A stretch of DNA of 64,000 nt from Typhlomys cinereus (GCA_023101885.1 JALPQD010000390.1:1351257-1415256), one strand, 5' to 3'. Shown: positions 35,709 to 47,699, counted from the stretch's first letter. Translations and numbers: made by a program. Notes: a model not told the origin generated them from the sequence alone.

Positions 35709-36650
35709 TTAAGAAAAGATGCTGCAGGTTCTTTTCCAGACCCTTTGTAGGGCTTCTTTCACATCTTTGTTCCTCAGGCTGTAGATCAAGGGATTCAACA
35801 TGGGGATAATAAGAGTGTAAAATATAGATGACAATTTATCAGTGTCAAAGGACTTGCCAGACTTGGGCTGCACATACATGAAAATCAATGTGCCATAGAA
35901 TACAGTCACCACTGTCAGATGGGACCCACAGGTGGAGAAGGCCTTGCGTCTGCCCTCAGCTGACTTCATCCTGAGAATGGCTGTGAGGATGAGCAGGTAG
36001 GACACAAGGACCACCAGGAGAGAGGACATCAAATCAAAGGTTGCAAAGAACCTAATCATCACTTGAAGGTCATGTGTATTTGCACACAGCAGAGATATTA
36101 AGGGGATACAATCACAGAAGAAATGATTGATCACATTGTAGCCACAGAAAGATAATGTGAAAATGTTTATGGTGACTATCAATGATACAAATAAGCTGTA
36201 GAGATATGGTACTGTCACTAGCATCCAACACACTCTCTGTGACATAATGATAGTATAGAGCAGGGGCTTACAGATGGCCACGTAGCGGTCATAGGACATT
36301 GCCGACAGAATAAATAGTTCAGAGGTAATGAAAATAACAAAGGAAGCTAGCTGGGCAGCACACACATAGAAAGAGATTGTATTTTGTTTCAATAAAAAGT
36401 TGACCAACATCTTGGGTCCCACAGCTGTGGAATAGCCAAGGTCAGTGACAGCCAGGTGTCTGAGAAAGAAATACATGGGTGTTTTAAGCTTGGCATCCAC
36501 GTTGGTGAGGATGATGGTACCCAAGTTGCCTACCAGTGAAATGACATAGATGATGAGGAACAATCCAAACAAAGGGGCTTGCAGCTCAGGACGCTCAGTG
36601 ATGCCCATCAGGATGAACTTGGTTACCACTGTTATGTTGTGTTCCTTCAT
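35709..36650 (-). CDS. Or8k-like: Olfactory receptor, class II, OR8K-like
   Basis: An intact receptor of 313 residues. I chose the ATG at 36650 because it aligns with the starts of the paralogues at 44998 and 52494 (M four residues before the N-glycosylated Asn5, NIT) and has G at -3. In-frame ATGs at 36656 and 36662 are alternatives that add two or four residues. Present: GN (41-42), [17 protein letters not shown] (118-127), Cys97/Cys179, [16 protein letters not shown] and [12 protein letters not shown]. Helices and length fit the family. Codons for residues 191-280 are almost identical to those of the OR at 44057-44998, although the first half differs at 19% of residues, which suggests gene conversion. 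Probably functional. Confidence 0.95.
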   Translation of the reverse strand: MKEHNITVVTKFILMGITERPELQAPLFGLFLIIYVISLVGNLGTIILTNVDAKLKTPMYFFLRHLAVTDLGYSTAVGPKMLVNFLLKQNTISFYVCAAQLASFVIFITSELFILSAMSYDRYVAICKPLLYTIIMSQRVCWMLVTVPYLYSLFVSLIVTINIFTLSFCGYNVINHFFCDCIPLISLLCANTHDLQVMIRFFATFDLMSSLLVVLVSYLLILTAILRMKSAEGRRKAFSTCGSHLTVVTVFYGTLIFMYVQPKSGKSFDTDKLSSIFYTLIIPMLNPLIYSLRNKDVKEALQRVWKRTCSIFS

Positions 36651-37060
36651 CTCCATCTGCATCACAAGTCTTTTTTCAAAAGAAATGGTTTCAAATTAAA
36701 TGGATTTCATAAGTTATTCTGTTGCAAATATGATGTATTGTAACTCAGTAAATTATAAATTTACACTCATGAAAATTAAAAATGATATAAGGACAGAATT
36801 TAACTTTTGCTTCTCTTCTAAGGTGATATTTTTCTGGCAAATGAAAATCAATTACAGATTTTTTTTCCTCTTCCCATTGTGAAAAGGATCTCCTACTGAC
36901 AGAGAATGGCTAATTTCAGTTAAAGTTTCACACATCTATTGTATCTAACGTCAAGCCTCAAAGAGTGTCCACAGTTTTGTCATCTAGCACCCTTTATCTA
37001 TCATGTATCACCTATTATATCTCTTAATTTTAATCTCTGTATTTATCTATCTATATCTAT

Positions 37061-37129
<69 letters not shown>

Positions 37130-37600
37130 CTCTCTTCTTTCTTTTTTTCTCTCTCTCTCTCTTTCTTTTCTTGATTTCCCAATAAATAAAAAAGCTGCTG
37201 CTGAAGACACTATTAGGGACTGGATGTGTAAAAGGCTACCTGGAACAGATTACATATATAAATCTCTGAACCTACATTAAAAGCAATGATATATTCTTTA
37301 TATTGTTGGTAAAGAAGATAATCAATGATTGACTGGTTCAATGATTCCATCATCCTACAATAAAATTATAGATTATTTGTATGTGTGTGCATACATATGT
37401 ATCATTGATGATACATTACTTTATTTGAAGTAAGAGCCCTCGCAGAAATCATGGATTTCTTGTTTCTTCTTCTAAAGTTTCAAAATTTTTAGTTCTTTAT
37501 CTGTGAATTCACTTACTTGACAGAGATGTATTTATAATAAGCATGTGTGTGCTTCAGTTGCATGCAATTGATTCAAGGATGGAATCACATAGTTTGTCAG
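36651..37600. other. Upstream flank of the OR with a TTTC array
   Basis: (TTTC)n at 37063-37128 continues as CT-rich sequence to about 37170. Otherwise it is AT-rich with no identifiable exon. Confidence 0.5.
37063..37170. repeat. (TTTC)n polypyrimidine microsatellite
   Basis: About 66 bp of TTTC units followed by degenerate CT sequence. It is complementary in sequence to the GAAA array at 30904-31020. Confidence 0.97.
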
Positions 37601-39195
37601 TAGTACAGATGAAGCCCAATGGAAATGAAATTCCCTCACATCATGTGCATATGGCTCATATGCTACCTGAGATCAGTTCTATGCATACTCAAACATCTTT
37701 TTATTATTAAATATAAAGCATATATCAAAGTGGAATAATAGATATATTCAATATACACTGAGAAATATTTAAATCTCATGAATTTCATCCCATTGCTATC
37801 ATGAAATACTCTAAAATTGTATGCACATGGTCTTAATATATATCTCAAATTAAATAAGTTAATTCTTTCAACCTGTTTGCCTTTCCTCTCAGGGATATTA
37901 CATTTGAATACATAGAGACATGCTTCTTTTTCACACATTACTATTCACAGAGTTTGTCCTTATTCTCTGAAATATTCAGACTCTACTTTAGAAAGAAACA
38001 AGAGGTCTATATGTACTGGTATTTTAATTGCATAAATGCCATATACAACTCAAAAAACAAAGCCATCGAAATCAAGTCAATATCAAGTAAAGTCCCCCTT
38101 TTCTTCATTAGATTATGAAAGATGGAATTCATTCAAGTTTATTAGCATGTGATATGAGTGCATCATTAAAAAAGACATTCATTCTATCAATACCCAAATA
38201 GATGGATAAAGACCACATGATTGAGAGTCTCTTCTACTTGGATTTCTATTTTCACAAAACACATCTTTTGTTCATATTTCATTCACAAATTATTGAAATC
38301 TGTTAGAAGTAATATACACCTAAAGAGCATGTTTCCTAAGTACTAACACACAATTAATTATTTCAAATGTAAATATGTATATTTTACCTTCGAATTATGG
38401 AGAAAAAACACAGCAGTAAATATTTAGAAAGACTTGAGGGCCAGAGGAAATCTCAAAAAAGGAGGCAGAAATTATTTCTTACTTTAAGGGGCAAAGTCAG
38501 AGTAGAATCTGGCCTTTCTTTCAGACAGTATATTTCAATGTACCACATAAATTTTTGTCTTATTGCTTGCATGGAAACTTTGCTCTTCATCTTTTCTTAG
38601 CTTATATTTATCAAAGTTTAAAGATCTTTTTTAATTTCAGTAATTATCCCTGAGGAGTTGCAGCAAATGCTGCAAGGTATTTTAGTAGTTAATGAGGTAC
38701 TTGTAGGTGGTGCAAATGTCAGGGAGAATTCTTGTTCAATTTTAAGTTTATTTATTTACTTTAGAAGTCATCAAACTCCCCTCGGGCTTTCATTTTAAAA
38801 TTCTGAATTTTCTTTTTTTTTTTTTTAGTCAATATTGTATAGTTTTTTTTTATTCTTGACAATCATATCTGCTGCCTTTCAACTACCTTATGAAGGCTGA
38901 TGGGTGGGTTATCTTAGAAGTAAGGGCAGAGCTCTGGCAGTAGACATGCCTGTGCTCATCTAAGGCTCTGCACTTTCATGGTTTGTGGCCTGTGGCATAT
39001 TTTCCAATCTTCCCATGTCTGTTTCCTCATCCCTGAAACAAAAGGAGTAATATTGATTCTCTTATAGAACTGTGAGAAGTAGGTTAGATATTATATGAAA
39101 AGCCCTAATGTGGGGGTATAGTAAATGTGGCATTGGTGAAAGAGGGAGGTGAATGAAGAAGATGGTGAGGTCTTAGAGCATCTTAAAAATACCCT

Positions 39196-39400
39196 GTACA
39201 AGTGGGGAGATGACTCAGTGTTGAAGTTTGTGCCATGTAAGACTGAGGACCAGAATTTGGATCCTCGGAACCTGTGTAAAAATCTGACAGGTGTAGTGGC
39301 TACCTATAAACCCAGCACTCAGGAGGTAAAACAGGGCAGCCTGGCTACCTAGACTAGTTGATCCGGGAGCTTTGGGTTCAATTAAGAAACCCTACCTCAA
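39196..39400 (+). mobile_element. Old tRNA-head SINE (B2/B3/B4-like)
   Basis: 'aagtggggagatgactcagtgttgaagtttgtgccatgtaagactgaggaccagaatttggatcctcggaacc' has A-box- and B-box-like text. It is followed by 'gtggctacctataaacccagcactcaggagg' as in rodent composite SINEs. Confidence 0.6.
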
Positions 39401-39660
39401 CAAATAAAGTGGAGATGGTCGAGAATGATGTCTGATATCAACCTTGGGCCTCTAAATGTGCATGAATACATATATGCTCACATGTGCACTCACACACATG
39501 AAAAATTATAGCATACACATGTGCATGCCCATACACATATGCAAGCAAAAATACCCTTTAAATCTCATCACTTTTATACTCCATCCTTGATAAATTAAAT
39601 AAGGATATGTGAATTAATAGGAAAGTGTGTAAAAAGGAAGATTTAAAAAACTTTCTAACA

Positions 39661-39800
39661 GGACTGGGGGGATGGCTCGGGGCTTAAACTTTTACCTCAC
39701 AACCAAAAGAACCTGAATTCGGATCAGAGGTCCCATATACAAATGCCAAGCGAAAATGGTGGTGACCTGCAGCTCTGACCCTGGAAGGATTTTCAATAAA
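39661..39800 (+). mobile_element. Old B3-like SINE
   Basis: 'ggactggggggatggctcggggcttaaacttttacctcacaaccaaaagaacctgaattcggatcagagg' is a tRNA-derived head with A and B boxes. The rest is truncated. A further degenerate head may lie at 39940-40010. Confidence 0.6.
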
Positions 39801-41043
39801 TACAGATGAGTGCTTTCATGGTCACTCTAAAGGGATTATAGATATCAAAATATCCAAATAATGTCTGTTTCTAAATGAGTGGAGAAATAAAATGGACTTC
39901 ACTCAAACACTGGAATAGTAGCCTAAAATGATATAGGACCAGAGAGAAGACTTAATGGTTAAAAGTACTTTCATGAAAAAAATAATGACCTGAGTTTGAA
40001 CTTCAGAGCCCCATGAATTTCTAAAAATTGTTCCTCACCTCTACATGTTCATGAATGACATAGTGATAAATGAAATAAACTAGTATCAGGAAGACAAATA
40101 TTACATAATTCCACTTTAGGCCATATATAACAACTCAAGCTTATATGATCCAGTATTAGTGTACAAATTATAAAAGGTTGAATACTGAAACCTAAAGTTA
40201 CCAATTAAACAGGTCACACAAATTTGTATTGTTCATATCTTGTATTTGAAAAATTGATCAATGATATTAGCTATGACAAATTAATTTGTAGTGAAGAAAT
40301 AATCAAGTCATAGGGAATGACATGAGGTATCTTAGGAGTATTATGCTAACTCAAATCACCAAACCTATAAATATCACCTTAACTTTGAATCTTTAATGTG
40401 AAATTTCAAAGCCAGAAAAACACTTCAAAACGAAACAGATTATTAGGAGTCGAAAGATTTGAGAATGTGGACTGATCAATATGTAGGCATTTTGTGCTAA
40501 TGAGAATGTTTTAGAGTATTCATTGACATGTGAAATTGATAAGCATGTCATCTCTAAAATGCTTAGAGAAATGGGGCAGCACATCTTTAACCCCAGAATC
40601 TCTACCTTCATGTTGCGTTAGTGAGTCTGGTTTGATTAAAGAAAAATTGTCAAACATGTAAGGTGGAAGAACAATCAAGGATAATTCTTGAAATCCATTA
40701 CTGATTGATATACACATGAGTTGATCAAAACTAGTGCATTGCCACATGGAGAAATAGGTTACAGAAAGGACCACAGACCTGCTACTTCAGAGTACTTACT
40801 GTAGGTGAAAGAAATTAAAACATAGACTGTGACTTTTGGGAATCCTTTATGTTGAGTATATACTAATTGCACAAAATAATGTGCTGCATTATGTAATAAT
40901 GTTTTCACATGCACATGTAGCGTAATTTGGTCATGTTTCCCTCAATTTACACTTATATTCTTCTTAACACATCCTGCTCCTCCCTTTCTTCTTCCTTTGC
41001 AGTAATCCTTTTAAATTTATCTATTTATAGAAATCTATTATTT

Positions 41044-41350
41044 GGGACTGGAGAGGTGGCTCAGGGGTTCAGCCTCTGCCTTGCAGGTGGAAGGTTCTGA
41101 GTTCGGATCCTAGACCTCATGTATAGACACCAGGCAGAATCGGGGGTGGCCTGCATTTCTGATCCTGGTAGGGCGGAGCCTGTGAATCTTGGGGCAGAGT
41201 AAACAAGGAGGAGGTGGAGACCGTCCATGGTCATTCCCGAATTCGCCCGTGGTTCTACACACACATACATACACACACATACATGCACACATGCTGACAC
41301 ACGCATACACACAAAATTGAATAAATAATGAATAATAAAAAATTAAAAAA
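41044..41350 (+). mobile_element. tRNA-derived T+ SINE, copy 5, with exact target duplication
   Basis: Full length in sense orientation: head gggactggagaggtggctcaggggttcagcc, B-box gagttcggatcc, body, CA-rich stretch at 41256-41310, then aaattgaataaataatgaataataaaa. The 15-bp duplication agaaatctattattt is at 41029-41043 and 41351-41365. Confidence 0.95.
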
Positions 41351-41365
41351 AGAAATCTATTATTT

Positions 41366-42071
41366 ATTATTAAAAGTAATCATTTTACCTTCAGATGCAA
41401 GTACATGACATCATTTATCAGACATATCCAGTTCTAAGTTATTCAAATTGAACCAACAGGAGTATAAAAAAGATAATTCCTAAAACTTACCTGGTAGAAG
41501 TTCAGAGACTACAATTTTGTACTATTAATATATAATAGAAGATATATGCTCCATTATTAGACAAATTAGATGTCAGAATGGATCTATATGCCACCTCAAC
41601 TCACACCTATTAGTTATGCAATGTTTTAATTCTAAGCAAAACATCTACTGCATAAACCGTATACTAATAATTGTCTAAAATGAAGGTGTACTTTTGCTTC
41701 AGTATTCTATAATATCCCAAAGTTCCAATACGTTTTTCTAATTTATTAGAGTTTGAAACATTATTCAAAAGATTAATTAGTAAATAAATGTGATGTTTAC
41801 AATAAAATTTAATAGTTTTCAATAATTGTGAAATAACAAGCATAATTATAGCTAAGTATATCACTTGAACTCTGCAGAAGACAAGACATAAGTTACAAGA
41901 AACATTGACTGTAGACATTGGAAAGACAAATCAAATCATTATTTCTCTTTGCCTCCTCCAAGTTGAGCTATCAAGTGATTGCAGCTGATGAATGTGCCCT
42001 AATGAAAGATAGTATGCTCTCTGCAGAACAAGAAAAGGAAACAAGTTTGTTTCTTTAGAAAGCATTTATAA
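41366..42071. other. AT-rich intergenic DNA
   Basis: Nothing recognised between two sense T+ SINEs. Confidence 0.5.
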
Positions 42072-42318
42072 GGGCTGGAGAGGTGGCTCAGGGGTTAAGC
42101 CTCTGCCTTGCAAGCAGAAGGTCCTGAATTCGGATCCTAGACCCCACGTATAGACGGCAAGGGGAAGCAGGGACCTGCATTTTTGGTCCTGGTAGGACAG
42201 AGCCTGTGAATCCCGGGGCAGTGTAAACAAAGAGGAGATGGAGGTGGTCCATGGTTTTTTCCGAATTCGCCCGTGGTTCTACACGCACACACACGCGCAA
42301 TTGAATAAATAATAAAAA
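42072..42318 (+). mobile_element. tRNA-derived T+ SINE, copy 6
   Basis: The head is gggctggagaggtggctcaggggttaagcctctgccttgc, with B-box gaattcggatcc. It has a short CA/CG stretch and 'caattgaataaataataaaaaataaag'. The CA stretch is unusually short (about 20 bp). Flanking repeats are imperfect (aaagcatttat and aaagtattcgtat). Confidence 0.9.
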
Positions 42319-42901
42319 ATAAAGTATTCGTATGAAGAATAAAGTAATGATTTAAACAACAATCGTTCTTTGCATTTTATGTTTTTCAGTCTTCCAATTT
42401 ACTGCAAGACTATGTTCAATTAACTCTGATTGAAGAGTACTATATATTTTTAAAGAACACCAACAAAAAGTAAGGAATCAATGTTAAAACACAAAAAATA
42501 AAAGATTCAATACCCTGCACTCCTCCCTCAGGACTTGGGACTTTGAGATGGTTGTCTCAATGGATAAGTTCCCATACATATAAATCAGACATGTTTAGTA
42601 GCTGCCCTGAAGTCAATGCTGCTGAATGGCCAACTAGATTAGTTTAACAGAGTTTCATATATGAAAGCATAAATAGTATAAAAGGAAGAACTTAGAAATA
42701 TGAGGGGAATAGGAATAAGTGCACACCCTCTCATGACTGATTTCTTCTCCAGATATTACCAAGAAGTTTGGTTTTGAAACAAACCGTGGCAACATGTGAA
42801 CTCCAATCCAAAAGGTGTACATTAATATGAGTGAGAAAATACATGTAGATACACACAAACTGATTCTGGAAAGCGCATGCTAATAATAAACATCAAAATA
42901 T
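42319..42901. other. Intergenic DNA
   Basis: I see no gene or repeat before the next L1 target site. Confidence 0.5.
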
Positions 42902-42917
42902 TGTACAACTATTTTCT

Positions 42918-43762
42918 TTTTTTATATATTTTTTATTTCCACTCATACAAACTTAACACATACACCGGTCCCTTCCCTCCCTCCATACCCCCACCCTTCT
43001 GTATCCCCCTCCCCTCCCCCTTTCCTCCACATCCCCCAGTGCCTCCCCCTCTCATCCCCGGAGCATCCTTTAATGAGCATGAGCATGCCAAACTCTCCTC
43101 TGGGCCTTCCTCTCCGATGAGGTGCAAAGACCCAGTGGCATTTCCCTGAACCCTTTCCTGTGTTCCCTTTAAGCATAGGAACACTACTGTGGCTGTAAAT
43201 CCCTTGCCGCCAAGGATCCTAGTGCCTTTAGCAAACGCTAGACTTTGTGGGGTCAGTAGTGTGTTGGACATTGTGCAGGGCATGCAAAGTCCAAATATGA
43301 TTGCTTCGGCCTTAACTTGTGTGGAGTATCTTGCATATTATTGCTCCTCCCATCCTTGTGCTTTTACAATCTTACCGCCCCATCTTCCCCAAATTTCTCT
43401 GAGCTTCAGGATGGGGAGAGATCATAAAAACCATAGATGAAAGGGTAGGGAACTCCCTCAAGATGATTGGGCTAGGCCAACAGTTCCTAAACAGACATCC
43501 AATGGCACAGTCATTGCTACCAACTCTCAACAGTTGGGATCTGGTGAAATTAAAGAGCTTCTGTTCAGATAAAGAGATTGTAACAGGAGCTCAAAGGCAA
43601 CCCATAGAATGGGAGAAAATCTTCACTAACCACATATCTGCTAGAGCTCTATTATCCAGAGTGCACAAAGAACTTAGAAAACTAAACACCAAGGAAACTA
43701 ATGGCCCAATTAGAAAATGGGCCTTGGAACTTAAAAGAACCTTTACAGGGATGAAATTAAAA
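42918..43762 (-). mobile_element. Short twin-primed L1 (inverted 5' segment)
   Basis: 42918-43424 is an antisense L1 3' end: T-rich tail, 'catacaaacttaaca', pyrimidine tract, standard 3'-UTR text to 'aggatggggagagat'. From about 43425 to 43762 the sequence is sense ORF2 matching 21463-21805, including FLNRHPMAQSLLPTLNSWDL and SDKEIVTGAQRQP. An exact 16-bp duplication, tgtacaactattttct, lies at 42902-42917 and 43763-43778. Everything between the two L1 blocks is missing. Confidence 0.93.
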
Positions 43763-43778
43763 TGTACAACTATTTTCT

Positions 43779-44056
43779 ACATGTACAAGTTCTTTCTCAT
43801 TATCATGGTATACATCAGCAAATATACTATGGCCTCTCAGCTCTCTAATTCATTGCTGTATTCAATTACGCTGATTGAAATTCCTCACTCCCCAAGAAGA
43901 AAAGCAGTCATTATTATGTTTATGACACAGGAAATTAAAGTAGATTAAAAATTCAAGTAGCTAAATATATATTGAGGCAATTTTTCCAATTATTCATGTT
44001 GAAGTAAAACAAAGCAGGACTGCATGACACTGTATGACTCATACTTTATATAATTT
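43779..44056. other. Short downstream flank of the OR at 44057
   Basis: No identifiable feature. It presumably contains the receptor's 3' UTR. Confidence 0.5.
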
Positions 44057-44998
44057 CTACGAAGGGATGCTGCATTTTCTTTTCCAGGCCCTTTGTAGAG
44101 CTTCTTTCACGTCTTTGTTTCTCAGCGTGTAGATCAAGGGATTCAACATGGGGATAACGAGAGTGTAAAATATAGATGACAATTTATCAGTGTCAAAGGA
44201 CTTGCCAGACTTGGGCTGCACATACATGAAAATCAATGTGCCATAGAATACAGTCACCACTGTCAGATGGGACCCACAGGTAGAGAAGGCCTTGCGTCTG
44301 CCCTCAGCTGACTTCATCTTGAGAATGGCTGTGAGGATGAGGAGGTAGGACACAAGGACCACCAGGAGAGAGGACATCAAATCAAAGGTTGCAAAGAACC
44401 TAATCATCACTTGAAGGTCATGTGTATTTGCACAGAGCAGAGACATCAACAGAATGCAGTCACAGAAAAAATGATTGATCACGTTGTAGCCACAGAAGGA
44501 TAAAGTAAAAATGTTTATGGTGACCATGAATGACACAAATACACTGTAGAAATATGGGATTGCCACTAACATCCAGCACACTCTCTGTGACATGATGACA
44601 GTGTAGAGAAGTGGTTTACAGATGGCCACGTAGCGGTCATAGGACATCGCAGACAGAACGAATAGCTCACAGGTAATAAAAAGAAGAAAGAACAGGAGCT
44701 GCACAGCACAAAGATTGAAAGAGACTGCATTTTGTTCCACTAGAAAATTGGCCAACATCTTGGGTCCCACAGATGTGGAATATCCAAGGTCAGTGACAGC
44801 CAGATGTCTGAGAAAGAAGTACATAGGTGTCTGTAGCCTGGCATCCACTGCAGTCAGAGTGATGATACCCAAGTTGCCTACTGCTGAGATCACATAGATG
44901 ATGAGGAACAGTCCAAACAATGGAGCCTGGAGCTCAGGACGGTCAGTGATGCCCATCAGGATGAACTCAGTCACCAATGTGAGGTTGTGCTTCTCCAT
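44057..44998 (-). CDS. Or8k-like: Olfactory receptor, class II, OR8K-like
   Basis: An intact receptor of 313 residues. N-terminal NLT (5-7) is a glycosylation site. GN (41-42), LQTPMYFFL (55-63), Cys97/Cys179, [10 protein letters not shown] (118-127), [16 protein letters not shown] and [12 protein letters not shown] are all present. Proline 183 of the usual CIPL is leucine (CILL), a small departure from the neighbours. The start has G at +4 but T at -3. It is closest to the OR at 35709-36650: 36 differences in the first 190 residues but only 6 in the last 123. Two T+ SINEs in opposite orientation lie 66-745 bp upstream of the start, within the expected 5'-UTR or intron zone. Probably functional. 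Confidence 0.95.
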   Translation of the reverse strand: MEKHNLTLVTEFILMGITDRPELQAPLFGLFLIIYVISAVGNLGIITLTAVDARLQTPMYFFLRHLAVTDLGYSTSVGPKMLANFLVEQNAVSFNLCAVQLLFFLLFITCELFVLSAMSYDRYVAICKPLLYTVIMSQRVCWMLVAIPYFYSVFVSFMVTINIFTLSFCGYNVINHFFCDCILLMSLLCANTHDLQVMIRFFATFDLMSSLLVVLVSYLLILTAILKMKSAEGRRKAFSTCGSHLTVVTVFYGTLIFMYVQPKSGKSFDTDKLSSIFYTLVIPMLNPLIYTLRNKDVKEALQRAWKRKCSIPS

Positions 44999-45063
44999 CC
45001 AAGTGAATCACAATATTTGGTCTTGATAAAAACAACTATAATTGGTACATATTAGTCAAACAA

Positions 45064-45118
45064 ATAACTTTTTTTGATTATTTATTTAATTGTTCATGTG
45101 TGCACGTACATGCGTATA

Positions 45119-45158
<40 letters not shown>

Positions 45159-45367
45159 ACCACGGGGGAGTTTGGGTACCACCATGAACTGCCTCCACTT
45201 TCTCCTTGTTAACTCTGCCCTGGGATTCACAGGCTCCGCCCTAACTGGACCAGAAACGCAGGCCACTCCCGCTCCCGCCTGGTGTCTATATGTGGGATCT
45301 AGGATCCGAACTCGGGACCTTCTGCCTGCAAGGCAGAGGCTTAACCCCTGAGCCATCTCTCCAGCCC
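45064..45367 (-). mobile_element. tRNA-derived T+ SINE, copy 7, upstream of an OR
   Basis: The head is at 45367 (gggctggagagatggctcaggggttaagcctctgcc, minus strand), with (TG)n at 45119-45155 on plus and the tail at 45070-45095. Flanking repeats agtcaaacaa are at 45054-45063 and 45368-45377, and extend imperfectly to 16 bp. Confidence 0.93.
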
Positions 45368-45468
45368 AGTCAAACAACTATCTTATAAATAATATATAAC
45401 AAAATTTTCTACCAATAAACTCAAAAATAAAATTCATTTACACTCATGCATGTTAAAAATTAATTACA

Positions 45469-45743
45469 GGGCTGGAGAGGTGGCTCAGGGGTTAATCCTC
45501 TGCCTTAGAGGCGGAAGGTCCTGGGTTCGGATCCCAGATCCCACGTATAGATGCTGGGCGGAAGCGGGGACAGCCTGCGCTTCTGGTCCTGGTAGGGCGG
45601 AGCCTGTGAATCCCGGGGCGGAGGAAATGGAGGCGCCCATGGTGGTTCCGGAATTCGTCCGTGGTTCTACATACACACTGACGCGCGCACACACATACAT
45701 ACACACACACGCACAATTGAATAAAAAAAATTAAAAAAAATAA
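45469..45743 (+). mobile_element. tRNA-derived T+ SINE, copy 8, inverted relative to copy 7
   Basis: Sense copy with head gggctggagaggtggctcaggggttaatcctctgcc and tail 'caattgaataaaaaaaatt'. The 14-bp duplication aaaaattaattaca is at 45455-45468 and 45744-45757. It is separated from copy 7 by only about 100 bp, and the two are head to head. Confidence 0.95.
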
Positions 45744-45757
45744 AAAAATTAATTACA

Positions 45758-47699
45758 AAGAGGTAAAGCTGTGGTCTCATATAAGTAAATTTTTCTAACA
45801 AATGTATTTGTTTCAATGCTTAAAGATATTTCATTCCTCTAAATTTAGAAGCAAACTCCCATTGACAGTGACTGATTAAAACACAGTGGAATGTGACCAT
45901 GTGATGGTATGATCATCCACTTCCAAATTCCACCCCCAAATATTATTCAGATTAATAACATTCAAATTTATTTAAGAAATGCAGTAATAGAAAGTAAGAA
46001 AGAAAATGAATGGTAATACGTAATGATGATAATATATAGAAGTAATAGATGGCAAATGGGGATATGGATGTTCATAGATATAGGTAAATAAACTTAAACA
46101 TAGTTAGATTTTTGACTTAACAAACATTTATTGAACAATTATTATGGCAACAATTATTATTTTAATATTCAATTTATATGCTGTTTTTTTATTCCCATTT
46201 CAAAAAATTTGCAAAATTTAGTACTTTATAATAAAGTTCTCTAAAATCCTTATACCTACAATGTTATACCTGCACATGCTACACAATTTGAAATATTGGA
46301 CATATGTATGAATAAAATATGTTAACATGGCAAAGGAAATTAAGAATAATAAACAATTTGTATAGTGGTGTGGATGTCATATAGGTCTTAATATATGATT
46401 TTGGATACATGCAAAGAATACCTTGAACAAAAATGCACAGATATATATTTATTAAAAACATATATATATGTATATCTGTGTTTATATATATCTGTTTTAA
46501 ATGCAATGATGTCCTACAGTGTTGTTTTAAAAGTGAACAAAATAGTAATCATTAAATTTTTCAATATTCCATGGCATCTAGAAACAGTATTTAGGGATCA
46601 TCGAACTGTGTTACTGGGTATCACAACAAGGGCCTTTCTCTACATCACAACCAGGGCCTTACTCCACATAAGCAAAAGCTCTCCTGATGAACAATATACC
46701 AACCAATGCTTTAAGTGCCTTGCTATGCAGGATAAGTTGGGCCAGAAATTGTGTATCTCTTACTTTTACTTCTAGAATATTATGATCTCTGCTGTTTATT
46801 TTCAAGTGCATTAACCTAAGAGAGTTTATTTACAAGCAATTACTTGTAATTTTCATGTAGGAACTTACTTCTTATTCAATAATAAGCTAGTGAATAAATG
46901 AAGAACTGGCCACTTAGGACATAGTTCATGAACATGTTCCTAATTATGATTAGGACACAGTTCTGCTATTCTTCACACCACGACTAAAATTAAACCAGCT
47001 ATGTGCTTGTGTGTTTAATAACTCTGTTTAATCATCAATATTTTATCCTATTTAATTTCAGTTATATTCATATAAATTTACTATTTCTGGACATTTTCAT
47101 TACAATGGAAATATACTTACCTGAATCTGAGCACATCTAATTAAATTTACTATAGAAGACCCTGCAAGATACGGGGAAATCTGAGAAAATTGTGAACTAG
47201 AGTTCAATGGCACTGATTTTATATGATAAAGATTCAGATAATTTCTTTAGGATTAATTAATAGTATATATATATATATGCACATGTATATATTAAGGAAA
47301 ACATGGGAATATATTTTAATGAATTTTATATAGTTATCTAGTGCATAGAATTTGTACTATAGCATAAAATACCAGAGAGAGTAAACAAATTAAAATATAA
47401 CATTTTTGTGTATATATGTGTGATATACCTCAAGAAAGTCCTCCACATATAATAGAGAACATTTTGCATACAAATAATTGTACAACCAAATAATTATACC
47501 TGAATGCTTTATTAGTCCAAGAATTAATGCAGGTAGTTGAACAGCAAGTGAATGAAATCTAAGGATAAGATAATTGATCTGAAAAACTATGATTATTAAC
47601 CAGTCCCCAAATTTTAAGAAAGAAATGGAAATTATATATATTATCATGAAAATTGTAGTGTTAGGTATTTGCATATGAACTCTGTGCAAATGAATGAAA
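45758..47699. other. AT-rich intergenic DNA
   Basis: Nothing recognised over nearly 2 kb except short AT-rich runs (46440-46500 and 47261-47280). Confidence 0.5.

Larger units (their letters stand above)
37600..41000. repeat. OR upstream duplication block B1 (partners 47700-50350 and 55640-57440)
   Basis: Matching text in the same order includes 'atgaaa.tttcc..cctcacat..tgcat.tggctcat' (37625 and 47740), 'attaaatat.aa.gcatat.tca.a' (37708 and 47830), 'attatccctgaggagttgcagcaa' (38643; compare 48842 and 57330) and 'agtacattgccacatggagaaataggt..cagaaa' (40735 and 50049). Each copy lies upstream of an OR in the same orientation. Confidence 0.8.

Noticed and set aside
45078..45377. Open frames through T+ SINEs, such as those reading Cys/Val or Thr/His runs
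   Set aside because: They arise from CA/TG repeats plus the GC-rich SINE body and recur in every SINE copy.
46395..46775. A 126-residue open frame in intergenic DNA
   Set aside because: It has no recognisable domain, codon bias or conservation with the duplicate blocks, and its length is within chance for scattered long frames in 64 kb.
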